From Planctomycetota bacterium (GTDB lineage Bacteria > Planctomycetota > UBA1135 > UBA2386): a stretch of DNA of 64,000 nucleotides. Made by a program: the position numbers and the translations under genes. Shown here one piece after another: positions 45,185-53,986 of this stretch. The notes below the pieces were generated by a model. The model ran no database searches and was not told the origin of the DNA. It saw nothing but the letters and a program-made list of their open reading frames with translations. The stretch lies in contig NYVR01000091.1 of the NCBI GenBank assembly GCA_002684655.1, positions 1 to 64,000 of the forward strand. Direction: 5' to 3'. Within the stretch, counting starts at the first letter, position 1, and every line of letters starts with the position of its first letter.

Positions 45185-47707
45185 CTAGCTCTTACGCGGA
45201 TCTGCATAGGCAGCGCCGACCGGCAAGCCGCCGTCCGCCGAATGCAGGACCTGGAAGTGGTCTCGCCCTTGCTCGTCAGGTCCTCGGAAAACCAGCGTAG
45301 CTGCCGCTGCCTGCGGGACGATTTGCGCGAGCACGTTGAAGAGCGAAGTCACGCGACGCACGGGCACGTCCTGCCCGTCGCGCTGCAGCACCAACAAAAC
45401 GGCGCGGCCCTGGAGCTTGTCCAGAGACCCCTGCAGCTCGGCGGCGACCTCGCTGATGTGGTTGTCGTCGTCGCCGTCGGCGACCCCGATGACGACCATA
45501 GGAGGAGCAGAATCGTCCCGGACCCCGAGCAACCGCAGCAGCGACTGGCCGGAAGGCTCAGCGCGCGAGGGAGCGGCGCTTTGGGCGTCTGCGGGCGGCG
45601 CGGCGGGAGCTGACGGCTCCGGCTCAACAGGCGCCGGCGCCTCCTGCGGATGCAGCTGCGCAGGCTCGCCGTCGCCGCTCTCCAGCAAAACCTTCGACGC
45701 CTTCTTCTTGCGCAACCCTGAGACGATCTTCTCTAGGGCCTCGCTCGCATCGTGACCGCCAGGCCACGCAACCGTGACCGTGACCCCGACGAGGACCCCA
45801 GCTGCCTTTAGCCTGTCGTCGAGCTCTGCGTCGACCATGCGCGCGTCCATCGCGTCATCACCGGTCGACTCGACGCAGAGGCGCGCTCGCTTGCCCTTCT
45901 TCTCCAGCGCCTCGAGCAACGGCGGGTGCAAGCGGACTGGCGCGTCGCCGTCGAGCAGCACCGTGGCCGCGCCGAGCGCCAGCACGTGCTCAGCGACGGC
46001 GCGGGCCGCGACGGAGTCGTGGATCGTAACCTGCTGAAGCGCGAGCTCGACCCCGTCAAGCTCGCGGGCGATGGTGCGCGGCAGTTGATCTTCCGAGCGA
46101 CCGTTCAGCTCGCAGCTGATGACCACGCCGCTGTCGCTCTTAGTCACCTCAAGCAGTCGCGGGAACAAAACGTCGACATCGCCGCCCTCAGCGATCTCCA
46201 AGCGCGCCACCTTCGCGGACTCGATCGCTTCGTGGAGGTTCTGTCGCAGCGTGCGCGACAGCGCCGCGCCGCCGCGGACATCAATCCGCACCGAAGCGCC
46301 CTGGAGGCCCTCGAGCGCCGCCGGCAAGCGTCGGTCAAGAGCGCGCTGCAGCTCCTTAGGCTTACCGGCCTCGCTCTCAACGATCACGAGCTTGCAGTCC
46401 CCGTCGTCGCCGAAATGCACGGGCGGCGGCAGGAACGGCTCCCGGTCCGCGCCGCTGACGGTGCAACTAAGACGGCGAGGCGCCATCGACGCGGCCGCGC
46501 GCTCGACGGCCGCGGCGGCTTCGGCATCCAAATCAAATCCTGTGGGCCAGTCGACCACCACGTCTTTACCGGCGGTCGCCTCTTGAAGGCCGAGACACTC
46601 GCTCGCGAACGCCGACAACACGGCGCCCCTCGACCGACCGTTCGGGGTGACCAGCAGCGACACCTCCTCGCCGCTGCGAATCTCCACCAGCGGCGGCCAC
46701 ACGATTTCACGATCGTCCGCGGCGCCGATCTCTACGAGCGTCGCGCCCGCCCCGCGCGCGAAGTCGACGCAGAAACGCTGCACTGCGGCCGATCCTGACG
46801 CGAACTCAAAGCGCACGCTGTTGCCCTCGAAATCTGATTCGCGGCCGTCGAGCACGAGCGAGAGCCCGTCGACCACGTCCTCGTCGCTGCCCTCTAGCCC
46901 GACGATGACGGTCGCCTGGTCATCGCTGACCGAGCACTGCACACGATCTTCGACGTCCCGATCGAACATGACGCGCGCCCCGACCGCCACGCTCCGAGCG
47001 CCGCCGTCACGCAGCGCCTTCGCGAGCGCCTCGCGAGTCTCCGTATCAGGCTTGACGCTGCCGACGAACTTGAAGACAAAACGCACGCCTTGCGCCGCCG
47101 CGACGAGCGCGACGACGTGTTCGGCCATCGCGGTCGGCAGGTCGACCTGCTCGCACTCGCCGGTCTGGATGGTGACCTTGGTCGCGTCCGCTGCAGCCTC
47201 GCTGCTGACCTCGACCGTAGGCAAGCTCCCTTCGTGCACGGTCTCATCGCCGTAGCCGCGTTTGACCACGACCAGCAGGGGCTTCTCGGTCGCAAGCTGC
47301 TCGGCGACGACCTCTTTCACCGCGCTCCCGATCATTCCGTCGCCGGTGAAGCGGACGAGGACCCTGCGATGGCGCAGCGACGTCGAGAACGAACCTGCGA
47401 TCCTGGCGAGCGGGCCGCGGACGGCGTCCATGACCTCCGGCTTCGGCATGTCGGGTACGTCAACGGTCACGACCGTATCGAACCCGTCCTCGTCGCTCTG
47501 CGAGCACGTGGCCTTGACCGGGCCTTGGTCTTCTTCGAGCGCCTCCAGCTCCTCTGCGTCGAGTTCCTCAAGCACCGGGATGTCGTCGATAGGCTCGAGC
47601 TCGGGGGTCTCCTCGAGCGGCTCGAGTTCCGGGAGCTGTGCGTCGATGGCGTCCTTAGCGGAGCGGCCTGGGCGCTTGCGGGGCAACCCGTGTCCGTGCT
47701 TGGTCAT
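45185..47707 (-). CDS. 840-residue acidic repeat protein, unrecognised
   Basis: Cytoplasmic-looking protein without signal or TM segments. After a basic start (KHGHGLPRKRPGR) comes a Glu/Pro-rich acidic stretch (about residues 25-65). The rest appears to be about six degenerate repeats of 90-110 residues. The shared core is a strand like KVLLESGDGEPAQLHP, TVLLDGDAPVRLHPPLLEAL, RLEIAEGGDVDVLFPRLLEV or LVEIGAADDREIVWPPLVEI, followed by helices. A Pro/Ala linker near residues 680-720 precedes the last unit (VGVADGDDDNHISEVAAEL). No family recognised. It diverges from hflK across 219 bases. Confidence 0.6.
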   Translation of the reverse strand: MTKHGHGLPRKRPGRSAKDAIDAQLPELEPLEETPELEPIDDIPVLEELDAEELEALEEDQGPVKATCSQSDEDGFDTVVTVDVPDMPKPEVMDAVRGPLARIAGSFSTSLRHRRVLVRFTGDGMIGSAVKEVVAEQLATEKPLLVVVKRGYGDETVHEGSLPTVEVSSEAAADATKVTIQTGECEQVDLPTAMAEHVVALVAAAQGVRFVFKFVGSVKPDTETREALAKALRDGGARSVAVGARVMFDRDVEDRVQCSVSDDQATVIVGLEGSDEDVVDGLSLVLDGRESDFEGNSVRFEFASGSAAVQRFCVDFARGAGATLVEIGAADDREIVWPPLVEIRSGEEVSLLVTPNGRSRGAVLSAFASECLGLQEATAGKDVVVDWPTGFDLDAEAAAAVERAAASMAPRRLSCTVSGADREPFLPPPVHFGDDGDCKLVIVESEAGKPKELQRALDRRLPAALEGLQGASVRIDVRGGAALSRTLRQNLHEAIESAKVARLEIAEGGDVDVLFPRLLEVTKSDSGVVISCELNGRSEDQLPRTIARELDGVELALQQVTIHDSVAARAVAEHVLALGAATVLLDGDAPVRLHPPLLEALEKKGKRARLCVESTGDDAMDARMVDAELDDRLKAAGVLVGVTVTVAWPGGHDASEALEKIVSGLRKKKASKVLLESGDGEPAQLHPQEAPAPVEPEPSAPAAPPADAQSAAPSRAEPSGQSLLRLLGVRDDSAPPMVVIGVADGDDDNHISEVAAELQGSLDKLQGRAVLLVLQRDGQDVPVRRVTSLFNVLAQIVPQAAAATLVFRGPDEQGRDHFQVLHSADGGLPVGAAYADPRKS

Positions 47708-47909
47708 ATGTAGGGTCTGCGGAATCAGAAGGAGGGGGTCGCACAACGTAGCAGCGAGCAAGCTCGCGCCAAGCCCAAGACATCATACGACGGGGGCGGC
47801 TCCGCCTGGTCTTCGCCGGATGGCTCCGGCGACGCCGGCGTTTCCGCCCGCGGACGACGCCCGTGGATTCGGATGGATTCGGCGACGCACTGTTCTCCCG
47901 AAGGCGGCG

Positions 47910-47915
47910 TATCGT
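47910..47915 (+). promoter_or_regulatory. Putative -10 element (TATCGT) of hflK
   Basis: TATCGT lies 11 bases before ATG 47927, followed by a weak AGAGG. Start point near 47922 would leave only a few leader bases. The 219-base spacer to the divergent gene shows no other clear element. Confidence 0.3.
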
Positions 47916-47926
47916 AAAAGAGGCGT

Positions 47927-48910
47927 ATGCCGAAACCGAAGCTGGCGTTTGGAAGACAGCCGAACTGGGAGCGCCTGCGCGCCCTCAAGTGGGCCGTCCC
48001 AGCCACCCTCCTCCTGATCTTGGGTTTGACGATGTATTACACCGTCCCACCCGACTCGCAGGGCGTCGTGCTCCGATTCGGTCGATTCAGTTCGATCGAG
48101 GACCCCGGACTGCATTTCAAGCTCCCGCTAGGCATCGACTCCGTCCAAACCGTCCCGGTCAAGCGACAGCTGAAGCTGGAGTTCGGCTTCGGCACGGACG
48201 GCGCGACCAACTCACGCCAACGCAACATCAGCCGACAGGGCCAATCGCTCGAGAAGAGCATGGTCACGGGCGACCTGAGCGCCGCGCTCATCGAATGGAT
48301 CGTCCAGTACCGCATCGACGACCCGCGATCGTTCTTATTCGTAGTCCGGGCTCCTGAGCAGACCTTGCGGGACCTGAGCGAAGCCGTGATGCGCGAGGTC
48401 ATCGGTGACCGCACGGTCGACGAGGTCATCACGACAGGTCGGCAGGAGATCGAAGATCAGGCCCTGCAGCGACTCCGCGAAATGGCGGCGAACTACCAGC
48501 TCGGGATCAAGGTGGACCAGCTGCAATTGAAGAACGTCAACCCTCCGAGCGAAGTGCAGAACTCGTTCAACGAGGTCAACAAGGCGCAGCAAGACCGCCA
48601 GCAGAAGATCAACGTCGCCAACGGCGAATACAACAAGGTGGTGCCGCGAGCCAAAGGCGAAGCGGAGCAGAAGATCAGCGAGGCCGAGGGCTACAAGCTC
48701 AAGCGCATCAACGAGGCTCAAGGCGACGCCGCGGCGTTTAACTCCGTCCTCACGGAGTTCGTGAAGGCGCCTGAGGTGACGCGGAAGCGGCTCTACCTTG
48801 AGACTATGACGGAGGTGATCCCGGGCCTAAACAGGACGTGGATCGTGGACGATTCGGTTACGCAGCTGCTGCCGATGGTGCAGGGCGCCGGTTCGGGAGG
48901 TGGAAAGTGA
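47927..48910 (+). CDS. hflK: HflK, SPFH membrane protein
   Basis: Forms a membrane complex with HflC that surrounds and regulates the FtsH protease. A TM helix (VPATLLLILGLTMYYTV, residues about 24-41) leads the SPFH/band-7 domain (VPPDSQGVVLRFGRFSSIEDPGLHFKLP), then a long helical stretch (KAQQDRQQKINVANGEYNKVVPRAKGEAEQ). 327 residues. The stop overlaps the GTG of hflC, as expected for the pair. The Gly/Pro-rich N-terminal region of some HflK proteins is absent. Confidence 0.92.
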   Translation: MPKPKLAFGRQPNWERLRALKWAVPATLLLILGLTMYYTVPPDSQGVVLRFGRFSSIEDPGLHFKLPLGIDSVQTVPVKRQLKLEFGFGTDGATNSRQRNISRQGQSLEKSMVTGDLSAALIEWIVQYRIDDPRSFLFVVRAPEQTLRDLSEAVMREVIGDRTVDEVITTGRQEIEDQALQRLREMAANYQLGIKVDQLQLKNVNPPSEVQNSFNEVNKAQQDRQQKINVANGEYNKVVPRAKGEAEQKISEAEGYKLKRINEAQGDAAAFNSVLTEFVKAPEVTRKRLYLETMTEVIPGLNRTWIVDDSVTQLLPMVQGAGSGGGK

Positions 48911-49851
48911 AGATCGTTTCGATCCTGTTGGGCCTCTTGGCCCTGTTCGTCGTGCTCCTCCTCGGCGGCGCGTTCTTCACCGTCCACGAGACCGAGGCGG
49001 TCATCCTGACCCAGTTCGGTAGACCCGTCGGCGAGCCGATCACCGAGCCCGGATTGCACTTCAAGACCCCGTTCGTGCAGGACGTCAACCGGCTGGAGAA
49101 GCGCGTCCTTGAGTGGGACGGCCCGGCGACCGAGATGCCGACAAAAGACAAGACCTACGTCATCGTCGACACCTTCGCGCGCTGGCAGATCGGCAACCCA
49201 AAAGACTACTTCGTCAAGCTCCGCGACGAACGCAGCGCCCAGTCTCGCCTCGAAGACATCATCGGCAGCGAGGTTCGAACCGCGGTCGCAGGCCACGAGC
49301 TCATCGAGGTCGTGCGCAGCAACACCAGCCGTAACGCGGCGAACGCCCCGATCAAAGAGGGCGCAGACTCTTCTGCGCTACGCCGCGCAGCGCGCGGTCG
49401 CTTGGCGCTGCAGGCGGACATCCTCGAGGCGGCGAAGCCCAAGCTAGCGACGCTGGGCATCACGCTGCTCGACGTCCGCATCAAACGGGTGAACTACAAC
49501 CGCGACGTTGTCACCAACATCTACCGCCGAATGATCAGTGAGCGCGAGCAGATCGCCCAGCGCTTCCGCAGCGAAGGAGAGGGCGAGGCCGCGCGGATCA
49601 ACGGCCGCCGCGAGCGCGACCTGCGCGAGATCGAGTCCAACGCTTATAAGCGCGTCCAGGAGCTCAGAGGCGAAGCCGACGCAGAGGCGACGCGGATCTA
49701 CGCCGAGGCCTACAACAAGAGCTCTGAAGCGCGCGAGTTCTACGGCTTCCTGAAGACCCTGGACACCTACCGGGCGATCCTCGGAAACCAGACGAACGTG
49801 ATCCTCTCCACCGACAGCGAGCTGTTCCGGCTGCTAGAGAAATCCAACTGA
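48907..49851 (+). CDS. hflC: HflC, SPFH membrane protein
   Basis: Partner of HflK. GTG start overlaps the hflK stop (GTGA). An N-terminal TM segment (IVSILLGLLALFVVLLLGGAFF) is followed by the band-7 domain (VHETEAVILTQFGRPVGEPITEPGLHFKTP) and by the coiled region AQRFRSEGEGEAARINGRRERDLREIES. 314 residues, normal. The TIM-barrel gene follows after 29 bases. FtsH is not in the window. Confidence 0.93.
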   Translation: MKIVSILLGLLALFVVLLLGGAFFTVHETEAVILTQFGRPVGEPITEPGLHFKTPFVQDVNRLEKRVLEWDGPATEMPTKDKTYVIVDTFARWQIGNPKDYFVKLRDERSAQSRLEDIIGSEVRTAVAGHELIEVVRSNTSRNAANAPIKEGADSSALRRAARGRLALQADILEAAKPKLATLGITLLDVRIKRVNYNRDVVTNIYRRMISEREQIAQRFRSEGEGEAARINGRRERDLREIESNAYKRVQELRGEADAEATRIYAEAYNKSSEAREFYGFLKTLDTYRAILGNQTNVILSTDSELFRLLEKSN

Positions 49852-49880
49852 CGACACCGTCGCCACCGAGAGACTCAACC

Positions 49881-50804
49881 ATGGACCGACGCAGCTTCCT
49901 TGCCGCTGGCGGCGCCGCCGCAGCCTTCTCCGCGACCGGCGTGACCGGTGCTCACGCCGACGACCGCGGCCCTCAGGCCAGCCCGGGAGAACCCTTCCAG
50001 CTGCTCTATGCGCCGCACTTCGGCATGTTTAAGAACCACGCGAAGTCACTCGAGGACCAGCTGCAGTTCGCCGCCGACCAAGGCTTCCGCGCCTGGGAAG
50101 ACAACGGCATGTCCGGCAGAGACGAGGCGACCCAGCGACGCCTCGCGGCCAAGATGGGCAAGCTCGGGATGACCATGGGCGTGTTCATCGCGCACGGCGA
50201 CTTTTCGCAGCCGACGTTCGCCTCCGGACGCAAAGACCATCAAGAGCGCGTGCTCAAGGAGATCGACAGAGCCTGCGTCGTCGCCGAACGAGTCAACGCG
50301 ACGTGGTGCACGGTCGTGCCGGGCGCCGTCGACCCCCGCAAAGACGCTGGCTACCAATTCGCCAACTGCGTCGAGCTGCTCAAGCGCTGCTGCGAGCGCA
50401 TCGATCAGAACAAGAGCGACCTCGTCATGGTCCTTGAGCCGCTGAACTTCCGCGACCACCCGCGGCTCTACCTGACCAAGATGGCGCAAGGCTTCGCGCT
50501 CTGTCGCGCCGTCGGGAGCGCGCACTGCAAGGTCCTCAACGACCTGTATCACCAACAGATCACCGAGGGCAACCTGATCCCCAACATCGACGCGTCGTAT
50601 TCCGAGATCGGCTACTTCCAGTGCGGCGACAACCCCGGTCGAAGAGAGCCTTACACCGGCGAGATCAACTACCGGAACGTCTTCGCCCACATCCACAGAA
50701 AGGGCTTCAGGGGGGTCGTTGGCATGGAGCACGGCCTGTCCCAGGGCGGCAAGGAAGGCGAGCTCAAGCTGATCAACGCGTATCGCGAAGCCGACGCGTT
50801 CTGA
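49881..50804 (+). CDS. Tat-exported TIM-barrel protein, hydroxypyruvate isomerase-like
   Basis: 307 residues. The start MDRRSFLAAGGAAAAFS is a twin-arginine (RRxFL) signal, so the folded protein is exported. The rest is a xylose-isomerase-like TIM barrel. Metal ligands are plausible at Glu in VLEPLNF, Asp in VLNDLYHQ, His in FAHIHRKG and Glu in VVGMEHG. It resembles Hyi-type isomerases. A sugar isomerase or epimerase outside the cytoplasm is the likely role; the substrate is unknown. It closes the hflKC run. Confidence 0.8.
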   Translation: MDRRSFLAAGGAAAAFSATGVTGAHADDRGPQASPGEPFQLLYAPHFGMFKNHAKSLEDQLQFAADQGFRAWEDNGMSGRDEATQRRLAAKMGKLGMTMGVFIAHGDFSQPTFASGRKDHQERVLKEIDRACVVAERVNATWCTVVPGAVDPRKDAGYQFANCVELLKRCCERIDQNKSDLVMVLEPLNFRDHPRLYLTKMAQGFALCRAVGSAHCKVLNDLYHQQITEGNLIPNIDASYSEIGYFQCGDNPGRREPYTGEINYRNVFAHIHRKGFRGVVGMEHGLSQGGKEGELKLINAYREADAF

Positions 50805-50817
50805 ACGAGGGCGCCGG

Positions 50818-51387
50818 CTACGTCGCCCGCTCGCCGAACAGCAGCTCTCCAGCCCACGGCTGCACGCCCTCAAGGCGCAGCAGCGCGCGTTTGTTCTCTA
50901 AGCCGCTGGCGAACCCCGTGAGTTGGCCGCCGCTCCCCACGACGCGGTGACACGGCACGATGACGGTTAGCGGGTTGCGCCTGTTCGCGGCGCCGACCGC
51001 GCGCGCAGCGGTCGGGCGCCCCATCGCTGCCGCCTGTCGCGCGTAGCTGCTCGTCTGGCCGTAGGGGATCTCGCGAAGCGCCCACCACGCGCTCACTTGG
51101 AACACCGTCCCGACCGGATCGAGCGGCAGGTCAAACGACCGCAGCTCACGACCGAAGTAGGCCTGCAGCTGCGCGGCGCACGCTTGGATCACCTCTTGAT
51201 CGGGGTCCTCGACGACATCGCCGGTGACGCCGTTGCCGGCGGCGTCGCTGCCGGCGAAGAGCAGGGCTCGCAGGCCCCGCTCGCTCGCGTAAGCGTGCAA
51301 CGAGCCTAGCGGCGTCGAGATCTCCCCGTGAGCGAAGGAGCCTGTCGACGGGCGACGCCGCTTGAAGCTGCCTGCGGGCCGCGTCAC
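50818..51387 (-). CDS. ogt: Methylated-DNA-protein cysteine methyltransferase
   Basis: Suicide repair protein that moves methyl groups from O6-methylguanine to its own Cys. The acceptor Cys is in IVPCHRVVGSGG; the Asn hinge and helix-turn-helix (PYGQTSSYARQAAAMGRPTAARAVG) precede it. 189 residues. The GTG start overlaps the stop of the upstream flavoprotein gene, so the two are coupled, an unexpected pairing. Ends 13 bases from the convergent TIM-barrel gene. Confidence 0.93.
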   Translation of the reverse strand: MTRPAGSFKRRRPSTGSFAHGEISTPLGSLHAYASERGLRALLFAGSDAAGNGVTGDVVEDPDQEVIQACAAQLQAYFGRELRSFDLPLDPVGTVFQVSAWWALREIPYGQTSSYARQAAAMGRPTAARAVGAANRRNPLTVIVPCHRVVGSGGQLTGFASGLENKRALLRLEGVQPWAGELLFGERAT

Positions 51388-53618
51388 CGGACGGTCTTCG
51401 CTGCCAAGTAGGGCAGCGGGATGTCGTGAGCGTCTACGCCGCGACGCACGGCGTCGCGCTGGACCATGTAGGGGTCGGCCAGGAAGCCGCGGGCGATCGC
51501 GCAGAGATCAGCGCGGCCTGCCGCGACGATCGTGTGGGCGTGATCGAGGCCCTGGATCGCGCCGACCGCCATCACCGGCACGTCCGCCTCGAAGCGGATT
51601 CGCTCGGCGAAGGGCACCTGATACATGCGCCCGTACTGCGGTCGCGACTCCGGCACGTTGCCAGCTGAAGAAACGTCGATGACGTCCACGCCTGCGTCTT
51701 TAAGCCAACGGGACAGCTGCACCGCCTCGTCCACCGTGATGCCGCGGTCTTCGCTGTCGAACCAGTCCGTCGCCGACAAGCGCACAAACAGCGGCATGCT
51801 GTCGGGGATCGCGGCCCGCACCGCCCGGGCCACCTCCATGGGGAAGCGAGCACGGTTCTCGAGCGAACCGCCGAAGTCGTCGTCGCGGACGTTGCTCAGC
51901 GGCGACAGGAAGCTCGACAGGAGGTAGCCGTGCGCCATGTGCACCTCGACGAGATCAAATCCCGCGCGCACACACCGCTCTGCGCTGGCCACGAACGCGT
52001 CCAGGACTCGGCGCATATCCTGGGCGTCCATCGCGCGCGGCGTCGGCCAGTCGGGACCGAACGGCAGCGCAGACGGACCTATCGTGGGCCACGCGTCGTC
52101 ACCCGTCAGGGGCGCGTCACCCTCCCACGGCCGGCTGCAGGACGCCTTTCGGCCGGCGTGAGCGATCTGCATCCCGATCTTTGATGAGGAGTGCGTATGG
52201 ACGAAGTCGACGACGCGCTTCCACGCCGCCTCTTGCTCGTCGGTCCACATCCCCGCGCACCCGGGCGTGATCAAGCCGTCCGCGGTGACGTTGGTCATTT
52301 CGGTCATGACCAAGCCCGCCCCACCGGTAGCTCGACTCCCGAGGTGCACGAAGTGCCAGTCGCCGACGACGCCATCCGTGGCGGAGTACATGCACATCGG
52401 AGAGACGACGACGCGGTTGGGGATCGTCGTCCCACGGACGGGGAACGGCAGGAACGCGGGCGGCAGCCCCGCCTCGGCGCCTGCCTCTCGCGCGACGAGG
52501 GCGTCGACGGCGCCGACGAGGTCGGGGTCACGCGTCTCCAGGTTGTCGTGCGTGATGCGCTTGCTGCGCGTCATCAGGTTGAAGACGAAGCGCTCGGGCA
52601 CCTGCTGCAGATAGCGGCCGCTGTTCTCGAACCACTCCAAGCTAGTCTGCGCGGCGCGCTGCACCTTGAGGACGTCGACGAAACGCGCCTCCTCATAGAC
52701 CTCCAACGCCCGCGCCGTGTCGCCGACGTTCTCCGCGACGGCGTCGGCCAAGGCGATCGCGTCCTCCATCGCGAGCTTGGTGCCGGATCCAATGCTGAAG
52801 TGCGCCGTGTGCGCTGCGTCGCCTAACAACACGACGTTCTCGTGCCGCCAAGACTCGCAACGAACGGTCGGGAAGGTGCGCCAAATGGAGCGATTGGTGA
52901 GCAGCTGCTCGCCTTCCAGGTGATCGGCGAACAGCTCGTGGCAAAACCGCGCGGAGGCCTCTTCATCGAGCTTATCGAGCCCGGCACGTTTCCAGGTCTC
53001 TTCACGGCACTCGACGATCCAGGTGCCGAGGCCGTCCTCGAAGGGATATGCGTGGACCTGAAACAAGCCCCACTCGGTCTCCCTGAAGACGAACGTGAAC
53101 GCCGTCATCTTCTTGGTGGTCCCAAACCAAGCGAACTTGCATTTGCGCCAATCGAGGTCGGGGCGGAACGTGTCGGCGAAGCGCTGCCGCACTTGTGAGT
53201 TGACGCCGTCGGCGGCGACGACGAGGTCCGAGTCAGCGACCAGCTGGTCGAAGTCCTCGACCGTGTGCTCGAAGTGCAAGCCAACGCCGAGCTCGCGGCA
53301 CCGATCCTGCAGCAGCAACAGCAGCTTCTTCCGCGCCAAGCCACAGAAGCCGTGGCCCGTGCTGGTGACCTTCTCGCCGGCGTAGAAGGTGTCGATGTCC
53401 GTCCAATACGCGAACTCGTCGCGGATTCGGCGGAAGCTCTCCGGGTCTGCTTCCTCGAAGTTGCCCAGCGTCTCGTCCGAGAAGACTACGCCCCAGCCGA
53501 ACGTGTCGTCTGAGCGGTTCTGCTCGTAGATGTCGATCTGCGCGCTCGGCAGCCGCTTGGACAGCAGGATCGCGAAGTAGAGCGACGCCGGGCCACCACC
53601 GATGCAGGAGATCTTCAT
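51384..53618 (-). CDS. Salicylyl-CoA 5-hydroxylase-like FAD monooxygenase/OYE fusion
   Basis: 744 residues with two flavin modules. The N-terminal FAD monooxygenase starts CIGGGPASLYFAILL (GxGxxG) and has LLGDAAHTAHFSIGSGTKLAMEDA. The C-terminal half from about residue 390 (FPVRGTTIPNRVVVSPMCMYS) is an old-yellow-enzyme/NADH:flavin oxidoreductase with the TEMTNVTADG and HAGRKAS motifs. This fusion is the layout of SdgC-type salicylyl-CoA 5-hydroxylase in aromatic degradation. Other pathway genes are not in view, so the exact substrate is open. TAGAGT lies nine bases upstream of its ATG. Confidence 0.82.
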   Translation of the reverse strand: MKISCIGGGPASLYFAILLSKRLPSAQIDIYEQNRSDDTFGWGVVFSDETLGNFEEADPESFRRIRDEFAYWTDIDTFYAGEKVTSTGHGFCGLARKKLLLLLQDRCRELGVGLHFEHTVEDFDQLVADSDLVVAADGVNSQVRQRFADTFRPDLDWRKCKFAWFGTTKKMTAFTFVFRETEWGLFQVHAYPFEDGLGTWIVECREETWKRAGLDKLDEEASARFCHELFADHLEGEQLLTNRSIWRTFPTVRCESWRHENVVLLGDAAHTAHFSIGSGTKLAMEDAIALADAVAENVGDTARALEVYEEARFVDVLKVQRAAQTSLEWFENSGRYLQQVPERFVFNLMTRSKRITHDNLETRDPDLVGAVDALVAREAGAEAGLPPAFLPFPVRGTTIPNRVVVSPMCMYSATDGVVGDWHFVHLGSRATGGAGLVMTEMTNVTADGLITPGCAGMWTDEQEAAWKRVVDFVHTHSSSKIGMQIAHAGRKASCSRPWEGDAPLTGDDAWPTIGPSALPFGPDWPTPRAMDAQDMRRVLDAFVASAERCVRAGFDLVEVHMAHGYLLSSFLSPLSNVRDDDFGGSLENRARFPMEVARAVRAAIPDSMPLFVRLSATDWFDSEDRGITVDEAVQLSRWLKDAGVDVIDVSSAGNVPESRPQYGRMYQVPFAERIRFEADVPVMAVGAIQGLDHAHTIVAAGRADLCAIARGFLADPYMVQRDAVRRGVDAHDIPLPYLAAKTVR

Positions 53619-53627
53619 GCGGGGGCT

Positions 53628-53633
53628 ACTCTA
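53628..53633 (-). promoter_or_regulatory. Putative -10 element (TAGAGT) of the flavoprotein gene
   Basis: TAGAGT lies nine bases before ATG 53618 on the minus strand, with no Shine-Dalgarno in between. Fits the leaderless pattern. Confidence 0.4.
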
Positions 53634-53931
53634 GACCGTGGAGCACCGACCGGCCAACCGAACGCCCCCGGAACGGCCTCCGCGCCTCCAGGTCGGGGTA
53701 TCGCAAGTCATTTGCGAAAAGGGTCCTGCAACCGATTGGCGTCGACATCGCCGCGCCCGGGAGGCGAATCAGAACGCCGTAAACGCCCCCATCGGTCGAT
53801 TTTGGCGCGCTCGGACGAAAGTCCGAATCGACCGACCGATTATCCGTGATTCGTGCAGACCGAATACGTCGTTCTCGTTGCAGCTTGCAAAGGTAGATTG
53901 CACGTCCGACAGCAGGAAGGTAGCCGGTAAT
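53634..53931 (+). promoter_or_regulatory. Structured leader upstream of the exopolysaccharide glycosyltransferase
   Basis: About 300 bases without a gene but with several inverted repeats: CGCAA/TTGCG (53702-53716), ATCGGTCG with its complement (53791-53840) enclosing TCGGAC-GAAA-GTCCGA, and TTGCA/TGCAA (53878-53890). AGGAAGG sits about ten bases before an ATG at 53932. The composition is less GC-rich than neighbouring genes. It matches no riboswitch I recognise, including GEMM c-di-GMP types. Confidence 0.4.
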
Positions 53932-53964
53932 ATGTCCGGTGAGGTCATAGTCCCCGACCAGCCG

Positions 53965-53973
53965 CCCCCCCCC
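53965..53973 (+). repeat. C9 homopolymer between candidate start and glycosyltransferase frame
   Basis: Nine consecutive C bases. The frame opened by ATG 53932 (with an AGGAAGG site) and the glycosyltransferase frame differ by one base across this tract. With eight C bases they would join. This is the kind of repeat that switches genes on and off by slipped-strand mispairing, or it may be a sequencing or assembly error. Confidence 0.6.
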
Positions 53974-53986
53974 AACCGAAACACGC

